From the NCBI GenBank assembly GCA_945876435.1, contig CAMCOD010000007.1, positions 1 to 64,000 on the forward strand: DNA of 64,000 nucleotides, in the 5' to 3' direction. Numbering within the stretch: position 1 is the stretch's first letter; each line of letters opens with the position of its first letter. The DNA comes from an uncultured Clostridia bacterium. Lineage in GTDB: Bacteria > Bacillota > Clostridia > Oscillospirales > Ruminococcaceae. The translations under genes were made by a program, and so were the position numbers. The notes under the pieces were generated by a model that was not told the origin of the DNA, searched no databases, and saw only the letters and a list, made by a program, of their open reading frames with translations. Shown piece after piece: positions 43,150 through 53,910 of this stretch.

Positions 43150-44529
43150 TTAGAAGTTAAAGTACAGGAAGGGGTTGTAGCTGGAATCCACCAGGTAAGC
43201 CACCGACAGCAGCAAAACCGCAACCAGAAATCCGGTTTTCAGCCACTGATGATTTCCCCATTTTTCATAAGCTTTTTTCAGCAGCGGCGTTGAGAACACA
43301 GCCGCAAGCAGGAAGACCATGCCATAGTTTTGCAGGTAATAGAGCCAGTCGCTGCCTCCTTCAAAGGCGAACATCCGCCCAAACAGGCTGGAAAGCTGGC
43401 TCATATCGGATACGGCGAACATCGCCCAGCTGATCACTACGATAGACAGCAGGTAGATATGGGAAAGAATCTTGCTTTTTTCCAGCTTGGGCAGCAAAAA
43501 CCACTTTTCCAGCACCAGAAAAGCCCAGAAGTACAGGCCCCAGAGGATAAAGTTCCAGTTTGCTCCGTGCCAGAAGCCGGTGAGGAACCAAACCGCGAAA
43601 AGATTGAAGAAATTTCTGCCCTTGCTGCAGCGGTTGCCGCCCAGTGGGATATACACATACTCCCGGAACCAGCTGCCCAGCGTCATATGCCAGCGCCGCC
43701 AAAACTCGGTGACGCTTTTGGAGATGTAGGGGTAGTTAAAGTTCTGCGGGAAAATAAAGCCCAGCATCCGGCCAAGGCCGATGGCCATCAGGGAATAACC
43801 GCTGAAGTCAAAATAGATTTGGAATGTATATGCCAGCACACCCAGCCACACCAAAGGTGTGGAAACATTCTCGAAGCCCAGCATCTGCACTTCGGTCCAG
43901 AGAGCACCGATGTTGTTGGCGATGAGCACTTTGCTGCCCAGGCCCATAATAAAGAGACGCAGGCCGTCGTCAATCATAGGCAGCGTGATGCTGCGCTGCT
44001 TCAGTTCCTTCTGAATGTCGGCATAGGTGACAATCGGTCCGGCGATCAGCTGTGGGAACAGGGAGACAAAGGCGCCGAAATCGATGATGTTGTCCTCGGC
44101 TTCCACCTTGCCCCGGTACACGTCAATGGTGTAAGACATGGTCTGGAAGGTATAGAAGCTGATGCCCAGCGGCAGTTTTTCCACATAAATTCCCATCAGA
44201 TCCGTACCCAGCAGGGCGTTAATGTTGCTGACAAAGAAATTGGTGTATTTAAAGAAGAAAAGCAAACCCAGGTTGACACAGACGGAAAGCAGCAGAAAGA
44301 GCCGCTTGATGTTTTTTTGCTCCTTGAAGCGCTTGATCCCCTGTCCGGCGGTGTAGTCCACCAGAATAGAGATCAGCATAATGGGAAAATATTTCGGTTC
44401 GCCCCAGGAATAGAAGAACAGGCTGAGAATCAAAAGAGTCAGATTTTTCAGTTTTTTGGGGCATAAGTAATAAATCAGAAAAGCAATGGGCATAAAGCGG
44501 AACAGGAATAAAATGCTGCTGAATACCAC
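43150..44529 (-). CDS. MBOAT family O-acyltransferase (AlgI/DltB-like)
   Basis: 459 residues with about ten membrane helices. The GTG at 44529 is the start, because AGGAGGTGG lies 8 bases upstream. WRRWHMTLGSWFREYVYIPLGG and FLTGFWHGANWNFILWGLYF contain the conserved His of the MBOAT active site. It would take acyl groups from a cytoplasmic donor across the membrane to the DHHW protein. AlgI-like proteins acetylate exopolysaccharide; DltB takes D-Ala. No dltA/dltC genes are present, so an acetyl donor is more likely. Confidence 0.92.
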   Translation of the reverse strand: MVFSSILFLFRFMPIAFLIYYLCPKKLKNLTLLILSLFFYSWGEPKYFPIMLISILVDYTAGQGIKRFKEQKNIKRLFLLLSVCVNLGLLFFFKYTNFFVSNINALLGTDLMGIYVEKLPLGISFYTFQTMSYTIDVYRGKVEAEDNIIDFGAFVSLFPQLIAGPIVTYADIQKELKQRSITLPMIDDGLRLFIMGLGSKVLIANNIGALWTEVQMLGFENVSTPLVWLGVLAYTFQIYFDFSGYSLMAIGLGRMLGFIFPQNFNYPYISKSVTEFWRRWHMTLGSWFREYVYIPLGGNRCSKGRNFFNLFAVWFLTGFWHGANWNFILWGLYFWAFLVLEKWFLLPKLEKSKILSHIYLLSIVVISWAMFAVSDMSQLSSLFGRMFAFEGGSDWLYYLQNYGMVFLLAAVFSTPLLKKAYEKWGNHQWLKTGFLVAVLLLSVAYLVDSSYNPFLYFNF

Positions 44530-44597
44530 TGCTGTCCACCTCCTTTATGTTTCGTTTTGGATAAAGCTTCGGATGAAGCGTTGCGTTTTATCAGAAG

Positions 44598-44632
44598 CAG
44601 ACGTGCTCTGGAACGGATTCAGGGCACGTCTG
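44598..44632 (-). terminator. Hairpin after the DUF4358 lipoprotein gene
   Basis: On minus: CAGACGTGCCCTG / CAGAGCACGTCTG, 9-base loop, then CTTCTGATAAAAC. The stem is strong but the T tract is poor, so termination may be partial. Confidence 0.55.
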
Positions 44633-44642
44633 TTTGCGTATT

Positions 44643-45284
44643 TTATTCGAAATAAGATTCGATGATCTCTTTTGCGCGGTTGACCTCCTTGTCCGCACCG
44701 GCCTGCACGTCACCGGCGATGACAAAGAACACATAGTTGCCCTTCTCCACAATCGTGGCGTTGCGGGCTTTTTCCTGCTGCTCCAGCAGAGACTGCTCAA
44801 AGCTGTCCGCAATGGCCTGACGGCGGTTTTCCAGGGCTTTTTTTACATCCTCCATGTGCCCTTCCTTCACTTTAAAGGCCAGCAGATGGTCAGCAGACGT
44901 ATTGGCCGCGGAATATTCGCCGTAGTATTCCTCGATCCATTCCGGCTGGATGCCGAAAACATCCCGAAGATTGGCTTCATCCAGCTTTTGCGGCATGGTG
45001 ATACCCAAATCTTCCCCCAGATCCATAATAATATCCTCCAGCTTGGTTCCGGCTCTCAGAACAGCACCGGTCAAACTGTTTTCAGGAACGGAGTCTGGAT
45101 TTCTTTTTTCATCTTCCTTTGTTGTCTCTTTGTTCGGCTCGGCTTCATCCGGAACCATAGGGTTATTGTTCTCCGTTGCCGGCGGGGTCGTATTCTGGTT
45201 GTTATTTACGTTATTTCTGCGGCAGCCGGTCAGAAGACTCATGCACATAACCGCCGCCAGCAGCAACGCAAGGATCTGTTTCAT
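44643..45284 (-). CDS. DUF4358 lipoprotein, copy 1
   Basis: 213 residues. The signal peptide ends in the lipobox LLTGC, with the lipidated Cys at about residue 21. A linker rich in Asn/Pro/Glu (to about 75) leads to the DUF4358 domain (GITMPQKLDEANLRDVFGIQPEWIEEYYG, VFFVIAGD). DUF4358 lipoproteins recur next to DHHW/MBOAT pairs in Clostridia. The domain has no known activity. A paralogue is at 54173-54793. The ATG at 45284 follows GAGGT. Confidence 0.88.
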   Translation of the reverse strand: MKQILALLLAAVMCMSLLTGCRRNNVNNNQNTTPPATENNNPMVPDEAEPNKETTKEDEKRNPDSVPENSLTGAVLRAGTKLEDIIMDLGEDLGITMPQKLDEANLRDVFGIQPEWIEEYYGEYSAANTSADHLLAFKVKEGHMEDVKKALENRRQAIADSFEQSLLEQQEKARNATIVEKGNYVFFVIAGDVQAGADKEVNRAKEIIESYFE

Positions 45285-45384
45285 TCAGCATTACCTCACT
45301 TCGTTTTATCCATTGTCCTGCTTTTGGATGCAGGGCACTATTATTGTGCTCAAAAACGAAATGATTATTGCAGGGTATGAAAAT

Positions 45385-45906
45385 TTAATGATTTTTCTGT
45401 CCGAGCCGCATTTCAAAGCCCAATTCCCGCAGGCTGAGAGCATCGTCAATGATTTCAATATAGGCGCCCTCCGCCTGTTTCCACTGATTTTTCCGATACA
45501 GCCGGATAGCAGGTTCGTTGCAGTCTACGACGAAAAGCCGCAGGTATTCCGCGCCCTTTTCCTCTGCCAGCACAGCCGCCTGCTTCAGCGCGTAAGAGCC
45601 CCAGCCCTTTCCCTGAACACGGGGACTGACGCCCAGGCGATCCAGATACAGAGCTTTTGCTTTTGTTTGTTCCCATTTCATTTGTTTTGCACCCGGGTTG
45701 TCCGAACACAGGGCAAAAGCAGCGAAGAGCTTTCCTCCCTCTTCCAGAACATAGAGCCGTTTGTTCTCAATATCTTCCTTTACAAACTGGCAGGGATAGA
45801 TCTCATCCCAGATTTTCAGGCCATTTTGATACATTTTTTCCACCAGTTCCCGGTAAAGGGATTGAACGCAGGACAGATCTACCTCCTGCGCCAACCGAAC
45901 GAGCAT
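45385..45906 (-). CDS. GNAT family N-acetyltransferase
   Basis: 173 residues from the ATG at 45906, with AGGGG 8 bases upstream; a GTG at 45915 is also in frame. The acetyl-CoA loop is GVSPRVQGKGWGSYALKQAA, and LFVVDCNEPAIRLYRKNQW is the second conserved block. Substrate unknown. It begins 12 bases after the ligA stop, so the two are likely co-transcribed. Confidence 0.88.
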   Translation of the reverse strand: MLVRLAQEVDLSCVQSLYRELVEKMYQNGLKIWDEIYPCQFVKEDIENKRLYVLEEGGKLFAAFALCSDNPGAKQMKWEQTKAKALYLDRLGVSPRVQGKGWGSYALKQAAVLAEEKGAEYLRLFVVDCNEPAIRLYRKNQWKQAEGAYIEIIDDALSLRELGFEMRLGQKNH

Positions 45907-45918
45907 ATCCAACACCCC

Positions 45919-47916
<1,998 letters not shown>

Positions 47917-48002
47917 TCACACTTCCTTATCGTCTTGATCTGCCGCTTCCTTGATAAATATCCATCTATTTTAAATAAGAAGAAATATCGTCATACGACA
48001 AC

Positions 48003-48031
48003 AGTGTAACACAGATTTTTCTTCTTGTCAC
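48003..48031 (-). promoter_or_regulatory. Promoter for ligA
   Basis: On minus: GTGACA (48026-48031), 17-base spacer, TACACT (48003-48008). It lies in the gap just below yunB, with a leader of about 85 bases to the ligA ATG. Confidence 0.65.
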
Positions 48032-48039
48032 TATGCTTT

Positions 48040-48714
48040 TTATGCCTCGTCAAGAGTTTCCCAAATGCGTATGGAATCCGTTTGAGACTCATTGCCGCTG
48101 GTATGGGAATAGCGTTCCGGTACATTGCCGACAATGACAGTCTGGGAGATCAGATAGTCGCTTTTTGCTTTCGCGTCGGCGGAATAGCCTGGAAGAATAG
48201 CCGAGACCTCCACTTCCACATGGAGAACCACTTCATGAAGCACCTGGTTGATACCGGCCTGACGCATCCCGCTTTCCATTTGTATATTGGCCAGACCCAT
48301 TGGAGACAGCGTGATTGGGATTAGAGGCCCGCGTCCGGAGAAAATCTCGCTGCCCAGAAGCGTACCCAAAGGAACCTCCACCACTTCTGTTTCTTCGGAG
48401 CTTAGTTCCCGAAGGATTCGCTCGGTGATACCGGTTTTGATCTGATTGATCCGCAGCATATCCAGCGTCACTGAGGTAATATTGGTTTTCTCATTTTGGT
48501 TGATCGTCACCAGTTGAGCATCCTGAATCGAAGCCAGCTCCGCTTCCACTGCTTCATTCATCAGGTTGGTGGCGTAGATGCTGGCATGGTAAGCGGCTGT
48601 AGCCCGGATCATAGGTCTTACCTGCCAGTCAATCAGCAGAAAAAGCCCCCATCCAAGCAGCAGAAAGCAAAAAATCAGTACTTTTCGTTTAGTTTTTCTT
48701 CGCAGGATCCCCAT
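48040..48714 (-). CDS. yunB: Sporulation protein YunB
   Basis: 224 residues with one N-terminal membrane helix (VLIFCFLLLGWGLFLLIDW). The family core is clear: RATAAYHASIYATNLMNEAV, VPLGTLLGSEIFSGRGP, and MESGMRQAGINQVLHEVVL. YunB is a mother-cell protein needed for full spore resistance in Bacillus and is conserved in endospore formers; its biochemical role is unknown. It stands alone between the two-component operon terminator and the ligA promoter. Confidence 0.92.
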   Translation of the reverse strand: MGILRRKTKRKVLIFCFLLLGWGLFLLIDWQVRPMIRATAAYHASIYATNLMNEAVEAELASIQDAQLVTINQNEKTNITSVTLDMLRINQIKTGITERILRELSSEETEVVEVPLGTLLGSEIFSGRGPLIPITLSPMGLANIQMESGMRQAGINQVLHEVVLHVEVEVSAILPGYSADAKAKSDYLISQTVIVGNVPERYSHTSGNESQTDSIRIWETLDEA

Positions 48715-48761
48715 ATACCATCACCCGCTTCAGTATATTCCTCCAATTTTCCGTTTATCGC

Positions 48762-48802
48762 AAAAAAGCGGATAAACCGCCTGCTCCGCGATTGATCCGC
48801 TT
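48762..48802 (-). terminator. Terminator of the two-component/ABC operon
   Basis: On minus: AAGCGGAT ... ATCCGCTT with a 21-base loop that contains a second small stem, followed by TTTTG. Confidence 0.75.
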
Positions 48803-48819
48803 CTGTTTCCGTTCTTTTT

Positions 48820-49713
48820 TCAGTCCTTTGTTGCAGGAAAAAGAATATGAATGCTTAAAAGTCCGTTGCTGCTCTCAGCAAAGATACTGCCGCCCATCCG
48901 TTCCACCAGGGTTTTGGCGATCGCCAGACCAAGTCCGGTGGAATTTCCGGCGCTTTCCACCGAGAAAAACCGATCAAAGAGCCGGCCAACCTGCACCTGA
49001 TCCACATTGGCGGCATGATTGGCGAACAGGATCTCACCGCTGTCTAAAAGTGTGATCCGCAGATCCCCATCGCTGTATTTGAGCGCATTGCTGAGGATGT
49101 TGCTGAAAACCCTGGACAGTGCCTTTCGGTTCAGCCTGCGGAAAACAGGGGTTTGCGTCATATGGATCTCCGGAATGATCTCTTTTTCCGTGAGGGCGCC
49201 ATAAAAACCGGCAATGCTTTCCTCAAGGACTGCGTTGACGGCCAGCTTCTCCAGGGTCAGCTCCTCCTCGCCCAAGATAACCGAATAGCGGAACAGCTCC
49301 TCGGTCAACTGGCGAAGGGCCTGCGTTCGGTTTTTGATGTGAGACAGATAGCGGCTCACATTTTCCGACTTCTCCTCCCTCTCCAGCAGATCCAGATAGC
49401 CGCAGATGGCTGTCAAAGGTGTCCGCAGATCATGAGACATATTGGTAACCGCTTCTTTCAGCTCCCGGTCGCCTCCTAAGTACTGCTGCCGCTGCTGCCG
49501 GAGGAGCCGAAGCTGTTCGTTGATGGAAGCTGCCAGCTTTCTCATACAGGGATCCCGGCTGGTAATATCGATCAGCGTATTGGTGTCCCCTGCCAGACGG
49601 TCGACAAAGGCTTCCTCAATTTCAGAGGCTGCTTTGCGCAGCAAATGGATTTTGAACAGCAGGATCAGAACAATCACAAATAAAATGAGAATAACAGCCC
49701 ACAGAAATCCCAC
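48820..49713 (-). CDS. Sensor histidine kinase of the peptide-resistance type
   Basis: 297 residues from a GTG at 49713 (GGAGG 7 bases upstream). There is a single N-terminal membrane helix (FLWAVILILFVIVLILLF) and no extracellular sensor domain. The H box is TNMSHDLRTPLTAICGYLDLL, the N box ILSNALKYSDGD and the G box STGLGLAIAKTLVERMGG. Kinases with this minimal input region are typical of systems where an adjacent ABC transporter is the sensor or the target, such as lantibiotic-immunity modules. It is the last gene of the operon. Confidence 0.9.
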   Translation of the reverse strand: MGFLWAVILILFVIVLILLFKIHLLRKAASEIEEAFVDRLAGDTNTLIDITSRDPCMRKLAASINEQLRLLRQQRQQYLGGDRELKEAVTNMSHDLRTPLTAICGYLDLLEREEKSENVSRYLSHIKNRTQALRQLTEELFRYSVILGEEELTLEKLAVNAVLEESIAGFYGALTEKEIIPEIHMTQTPVFRRLNRKALSRVFSNILSNALKYSDGDLRITLLDSGEILFANHAANVDQVQVGRLFDRFFSVESAGNSTGLGLAIAKTLVERMGGSIFAESSNGLLSIHILFPATKD

Positions 49714-49767
49714 CGGGATCCCTCCTTCCGGAATTTGAATGTTTTTTCCAATACCGCTATAGCGATC

Positions 49768-50601
49768 CTATCTCAAGTCCTTCTTTCGGAACAGCATTAT
49801 GCCGGAAAAGCTGCTTAAAAAGCTAAAAGCAAGGGAGAACAAAAGCTGGCGCAGCGGGTTGACGATCTCATTGTTTGCCAGCAGAATGGACTGGCCGGTA
49901 GGAAGAAAGTCCAGGAGCGCTTCCAGTACGGTCCGCAGTCTGCCGGACACATAGAGAGGATTGGGCGTTGGGTCCTGCACCTCCAGACCGTTGAGGGTCA
50001 TGATCGCGCTGCTTTGCATTTCCGGTTCACAAAGGCGGTCATAGATGGCGCTGGCGCAGAGCAGCAGCCCCAGCCACAAAAACAGCATCAGCACCACCGT
50101 CATGGCTTTGTTGTCGGAAAGGCTGCCAATGACGGTAAACAGCGCCGTCAGCGCCATGGTCCAGCCGAGGATGAGCAGCAGATAAATCAAAAAGTTCTGC
50201 ACCCCCATCTCCAGCGGCCCCGCCAGAAACAGTCCCGGCAGGGAACCCAGCAGCCAGGCGGCCACAAAAACCAGATCGGCAACCGCACAGGTGATAAAGT
50301 TTGAGAGATAGATCCGGTCCCGCCGGTGCCCTACGATAACTTTATTCCTCAAAGTGCCGTCCGAATACTCCGTCCCCAAAAACAGACTGACAAACACAGA
50401 CAAAAACAAACCAAGGAACGTGATCGCATTGAAAAAATAATCATCAAGACACATCTCATAGCCCCGGTTCACAGAGTCAATCACAGAATGACTGACACTC
50501 AGCATCATGAAAAGAGAGCTGCACAGAATGCCCAGGGTGCAGAACCAAAAGGTTTTATCCTTTTTCAGCCTGACAAGGCTGGCAGAAAGCAGTTTCATCA
50601 T
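49768..50601 (-). CDS. ABC-2 type permease, copy A
   Basis: 277 residues with six predicted membrane helices. A cytoplasmic-loop motif reads LGTEYSDGTLRNKVIVGHRR, and the protein ends LFRKKDLR. It resembles the BcrB/LanE/LanG permeases of bacitracin and lantibiotic resistance. It is the same length as copy B and shares the loop motif almost exactly, so the two are duplicates that probably form a heterodimer. Start at 50601, 12 bases after the stop of copy B. Confidence 0.88.
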   Translation of the reverse strand: MMKLLSASLVRLKKDKTFWFCTLGILCSSLFMMLSVSHSVIDSVNRGYEMCLDDYFFNAITFLGLFLSVFVSLFLGTEYSDGTLRNKVIVGHRRDRIYLSNFITCAVADLVFVAAWLLGSLPGLFLAGPLEMGVQNFLIYLLLILGWTMALTALFTVIGSLSDNKAMTVVLMLFLWLGLLLCASAIYDRLCEPEMQSSAIMTLNGLEVQDPTPNPLYVSGRLRTVLEALLDFLPTGQSILLANNEIVNPLRQLLFSLAFSFLSSFSGIMLFRKKDLR

Positions 50602-50613
50602 ATCGCATCCCTC

Positions 50614-51447
50614 CTATTGCACATTTTTCTGCCGGAAAAACAGAAAACCGACCCATGTTACCGCTGCGAAAAATGCCAGAGAAAACCAGGGCCACCGTGC
50701 TGCCCGGGCAAAGTCCTGCTGAATAATCTGATTGAGTTGGCCGCTGGGAAGAAGATCGTAGAAAAACTCGCAGACGCTTCTTCTGAGGCCGCTGAGATAA
50801 GCGGGATTGGGTATCTCCGGCCCATAGCTGATACCATCCAGACTAATAATCACTTGGCTGTGGATCACTTCCGGCTCCACAAGCGCCGCCCCAAGCCAGC
50901 TGCTGAGGTACAGCAAAACCAGCGCAAGAAGCAGGCAAAGCACAGCGGATACCGCCTTGTTAGAACCGTTGATGGTGATGCACAGAAAAATAGCTGTATA
51001 AACCGCCGTGGACAAAAAAATGCAAGCCATGGTGTATGCCACTTGGGAAACGGAAAGCTGAAAACCCCCGAACAGATAAAAACCCACCGCTCCGCTTACT
51101 GCCCCGTGAATGAGAAGCAGCAAAACCGATGTGGCCACAGACGCAAGCAGATGGGAGAGAAAAACACTTCCCCTGCTGTGCCCCACGATCAGTTTATTCC
51201 GCAGCGTTCCGTCGGAATATTCCGTGCCCACAAGAAGTGAAATGCCGGCCGCCAGTACAAAACCTAACAGCTCATAATAAATAAAAAACACATCGTCCAG
51301 ATACACTGGATTTTGGGAGCTTTGGATAGCCGGAGAGTAGTTCCACTTGCAGATCAGCAGCGAAAAAACCAGAGTGAAGCCTAATTCCACCCAGAATACT
51401 CGGCTTTTTCTCAGACGGTACAGGTTAGCGGAGAGCAGTTTGATCAT
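50614..51447 (-). CDS. ABC-2 type permease, copy B
   Basis: 277 residues from the ATG at 51447, with GGGAGGTGG upstream. It has six membrane helices, with the loop motif VGTEYSDGTLRNKLIVGHSR as in copy A, and an ending LFFRQKNVQ matching copy A's LFRKKDLR. The start overlaps the end of the ATPase gene by 23 bases, indicating translational coupling. Confidence 0.88.
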   Translation of the reverse strand: MIKLLSANLYRLRKSRVFWVELGFTLVFSLLICKWNYSPAIQSSQNPVYLDDVFFIYYELLGFVLAAGISLLVGTEYSDGTLRNKLIVGHSRGSVFLSHLLASVATSVLLLLIHGAVSGAVGFYLFGGFQLSVSQVAYTMACIFLSTAVYTAIFLCITINGSNKAVSAVLCLLLALVLLYLSSWLGAALVEPEVIHSQVIISLDGISYGPEIPNPAYLSGLRRSVCEFFYDLLPSGQLNQIIQQDFARAARWPWFSLAFFAAVTWVGFLFFRQKNVQ

Positions 51448-52354
51448 TCCGCCCACCTCCCACCAGATTAACATAGTAGCTTTGCAGACTTTCGTCCCGT
51501 TCCTGGAGGGACAGCAGCTCACAATCCTCCTCTATCAGCCTCAAGGTCAGCTGGGAAATATTGATCTTGGCAAAGATGTCTGCCTGCCGGTCGGAAAGGA
51601 TCTTGTAGTCCACCTGCATACCATCCAAAACCCGAGCGAGAGTCTGTGTATCGCTGACTTCCACCCGCATACACTTGCGGCAGGCGGCTTCCAATTCCCC
51701 GGCGCTGATTTCCTTGATCATCCGTCCGCTGTCAATGAAGCCATAGTGAGTCGCCAAACGGGACAGCTCATCCAGAATATGACTGGAAATCAGGACCGTG
51801 ATCTGCCGCTCCCGGTTTAACTTCAGAATCAGCTCCCGAATCTCAATAATACCCTGCGGATCCAGTCCATTGACCGGTTCATCCAACACCAGAAAATCCG
51901 GATCTCCCGCCAGCGAAACAGCGATACCCAAGCGCTGCTTCATACCCAGGGAAAAGTTTTTGGCCTTCTTCTTTCCGGTATTCTCCAGTCCCACCAGCCG
52001 CAGCAGCTCCGGAATACTGTCAAAGGAAGGCAGTCCCAGCACCCGGTACTGCTCCTTCAGATTTCCCTCCGCCGTCATATCCAGATAAATGGACGGTGTC
52101 TCCACCACAGCACCCATTCTTCTGCGGGCTTTGGAAATGGTTTTTTGATTGTTGTTGATGCCGTAAAGCCGATAAGAGCCGCCTGTCGGCTGCTGCAAGC
52201 CGCAGATCAGCCGGATCAGTGTGGTTTTTCCGGCGCCGTTCTTCCCCACAAAGCCATAGATCGAGCCTTTGGGCACATGCATGGACAGGTTGTCCAAGGC
52301 TTTAAAACGGCCATAGGTTTTGCTTAACGCTTCGGTTGTTAAGATATAGTCCAT
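51425..52354 (-). CDS. ABC transporter ATP-binding protein (BcrA/LanF-like)
   Basis: 309 residues from the ATG at 52354; an ATG at 52366 lies too close to AAAGGG. Walker A is FVGKNGAGKTTLIRL, the signature is FSLGMKQRLGIAV and Walker B is PDFLVLDEPVNGLDP, with the switch His in LISSHILDELS. The C-terminal 85 residues form the extra domain found in BcrA-type ATPases. It would power both permeases to expel or block a peptide antibiotic at the membrane. Confidence 0.92.
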   Translation of the reverse strand: MDYILTTEALSKTYGRFKALDNLSMHVPKGSIYGFVGKNGAGKTTLIRLICGLQQPTGGSYRLYGINNNQKTISKARRRMGAVVETPSIYLDMTAEGNLKEQYRVLGLPSFDSIPELLRLVGLENTGKKKAKNFSLGMKQRLGIAVSLAGDPDFLVLDEPVNGLDPQGIIEIRELILKLNRERQITVLISSHILDELSRLATHYGFIDSGRMIKEISAGELEAACRKCMRVEVSDTQTLARVLDGMQVDYKILSDRQADIFAKINISQLTLRLIEEDCELLSLQERDESLQSYYVNLVGGGRNDQTALR

Positions 52355-52441
52355 ATAAAATTCCATCCCTTTCTTTTGGATTTGTCCTCAGTTTAGCTCC
52401 CAACGGTAAAGGAAGCGGTCAGCAAAAGAGTCAAGAAAGGG

Positions 52442-53104
52442 TCAAGATTTTTCCGCCAGCTTAAAGCCAATGCCCCAAACGGCTTCGATATAGTCCCTGC
52501 CGCTCACATCCCGCAGCTTTTTCCGCAGGTTGCTGATATGCTGCTTCAAGGAGCTTTCCGTGCAGTCCGGCGTGTCAGCGCTGATACGCTCCAAAAGCAC
52601 AGATTTGGCCAGCACCTGGCTGGGATTCTGCATCATCAGCTTTAAAATTGCGTATTCCGTGCGAGTCAGGCGAATCTCCTTACCGGCTGCCTGCGCCAAA
52701 TGGGTTTCCGTATCCAAACGAAGGTCCCCACAGCTGAGAACCGCCTTGGCTGGGGTTTTTGCCCGCAGCACAACTGCAATGCGGGCCAGCAGTTCCCGGA
52801 TATCAAAGGGCTTGGTGACATAATCATCGGCTCCGCCCAACAGGAGAGCAACCTTGTTATCCATCTCCACCTTGGCGCTGACCACGATAACCGGGATTTC
52901 TCGGATCCGCGTCAGCAGCGCCTCCCCGCTCAAGCCCGGCAGCATCAAATCCAGCAGAATCAGGTCCGGATGAGCATTTTCCAGCAGGAGCAGGGCCTCC
53001 GTACCGGAATAAGCCCGCAAAACCCGGTAACACTCTCTTGTCAGCACCTCTTCCAGCATATTTCCAATATAAATATCATCGTCAATAATCAGAATTTGTT
53101 TCAT
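52442..53104 (-). CDS. OmpR/PhoB-family response regulator
   Basis: 220 residues from the ATG at 53104, with GGAGG upstream. The receiver domain has acidic DDD near the start, the phosphorylatable Asp in PDLILLDLMLPGLSG and Lys in YVTKPFDIRELLAR. The C-terminal winged helix includes LTRTEYAILKLMMQNPSQVL and LKQHISNLRKKL. It is the first gene of the operon, with its own promoter, and is the natural partner of the kinase at 48820-49713. Confidence 0.94.
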   Translation of the reverse strand: MKQILIIDDDIYIGNMLEEVLTRECYRVLRAYSGTEALLLLENAHPDLILLDLMLPGLSGEALLTRIREIPVIVVSAKVEMDNKVALLLGGADDYVTKPFDIRELLARIAVVLRAKTPAKAVLSCGDLRLDTETHLAQAAGKEIRLTRTEYAILKLMMQNPSQVLAKSVLLERISADTPDCTESSLKQHISNLRKKLRDVSGRDYIEAVWGIGFKLAEKS

Positions 53105-53117
53105 CTGTTTACAGCCT

Positions 53118-53169
53118 CCTGTCTGACAGGTGTTTTTTTCATTATATCGGCTGCGGAAAACAATGGCAA
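53118..53169 (-). promoter_or_regulatory. Promoter of the two-component/ABC operon, with a dyad over the ribosome binding site
   Basis: On minus: TTGCCA (53164-53169), 17-base spacer, TATAAT (53141-53146). Just downstream, CCTGTC-T/A-GACAGG (53118-53130) is a 6-bp dyad that runs into the AGGAGG of the response regulator gene and could be an autoregulatory operator. Confidence 0.7.
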
Positions 53170-53206
53170 TGAACATTCTGTGAACAGAAAGTCTGGAAAA
53201 AGCAAA

Positions 53207-53235
53207 GAAAAAGGACTGCAGCCTTCTGCAGTCCT
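53207..53235 (-). terminator. Terminator after yedF
   Basis: On minus: AGGACTGCAG, loop AAGG, CTGCAGTCCT, then TTTTTC. Perfect 10-bp stem. Confidence 0.9.
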
Positions 53236-53256
53236 CGAGGAAAAAGTGTATTAGAA

Positions 53257-53841
53257 TTAGAGAGTGATGACTTTATCGGCTTTGTGCATACATTCGCTGA
53301 TGTCGTACATATTGCTTACGTTGCCGGTCATCAGCTTGTCAGCAAGACCATAGAACTTCAGGCAGGTGCCGCAAACCAGAACCTCGCTGCCTTTTTCCTG
53401 AAGGGTTTTCAGGTGATCGGCGATCTGTTCGTTTTCTGCCGGCAGTTTAACGCCTTCATTCATGAAGAGAATGTATCTTGGTGGATCGTTGGATTCACAG
53501 AGGGTATAGAAGAACATGGTGATCAAAGACTGACCCAGTTCCACTGCGTTGGTGCCAATGGCGTCCCTGTTGACAAACAGGGCCCAGTTGTTTGGCTGTT
53601 TGGCGGAACCTTCTTCCACAGCCGCCGCGCTGCCATCACCGGTGAAGGTAACATGGAAGCCGCCCTCAACTGTTTCCGTAGAGGTGCTGAAATTCTGGCT
53701 CTGAGCTAGTTTTTCCAGATTTTTCACCGCGATCTCATTATCTACGGCAACAACAAAGTTTCCGTTGCCGGCGTCAATTTCTTTCTTGGCCAGAATAACA
53801 GGCTGCGGGCAGGCAAGACCCATTGCGTTTACCAATACCAT
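53257..53841 (-). CDS. yedF: YedF-type selenium metabolism/sulfurtransferase-like protein
   Basis: 194 residues from the ATG at 53841. The N-terminal TusA/SirA-like domain (1-75) contains AMGLACPQPVILAKKEID with the Cys of the CPxP motif. The C-terminal DsrE-like domain (95-194) has FFYTLCESNDPPRYILFMNEGVKL and VLVCGTCLKFYGL. This two-domain form is labelled YedF in selenium-using Clostridia, though its role in selenium delivery is not proven. No selD/selA/selB lies nearby. It is monocistronic, with strong promoter and terminator. Confidence 0.9.
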   Translation of the reverse strand: MVLVNAMGLACPQPVILAKKEIDAGNGNFVVAVDNEIAVKNLEKLAQSQNFSTSTETVEGGFHVTFTGDGSAAAVEEGSAKQPNNWALFVNRDAIGTNAVELGQSLITMFFYTLCESNDPPRYILFMNEGVKLPAENEQIADHLKTLQEKGSEVLVCGTCLKFYGLADKLMTGNVSNMYDISECMHKADKVITL

Positions 53842-53881
53842 ATTGATCAAACTCCTTTATCATTTGTCATTCTTTGTTTTC

Positions 53882-53910
53882 ATTATACTCTTTCCCGCCG
53901 CCCATTTCAA
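53882..53910 (-). promoter_or_regulatory. Strong sigma-A promoter for yedF
   Basis: On minus: TTGAAA (53905-53910), 17-base spacer, TATAAT (53882-53887). Confidence 0.88.

Noticed and set aside
48820..53104. Bacteriocin or lantibiotic biosynthesis cluster
   Set aside because: Only regulation and resistance genes are present; no precursor peptide, modification enzyme or exporter with peptidase domain.
53257..53841. Selenoprotein with in-frame TGA
   Set aside because: No interrupted frame with homologous continuation across a TGA was found around yedF or elsewhere.
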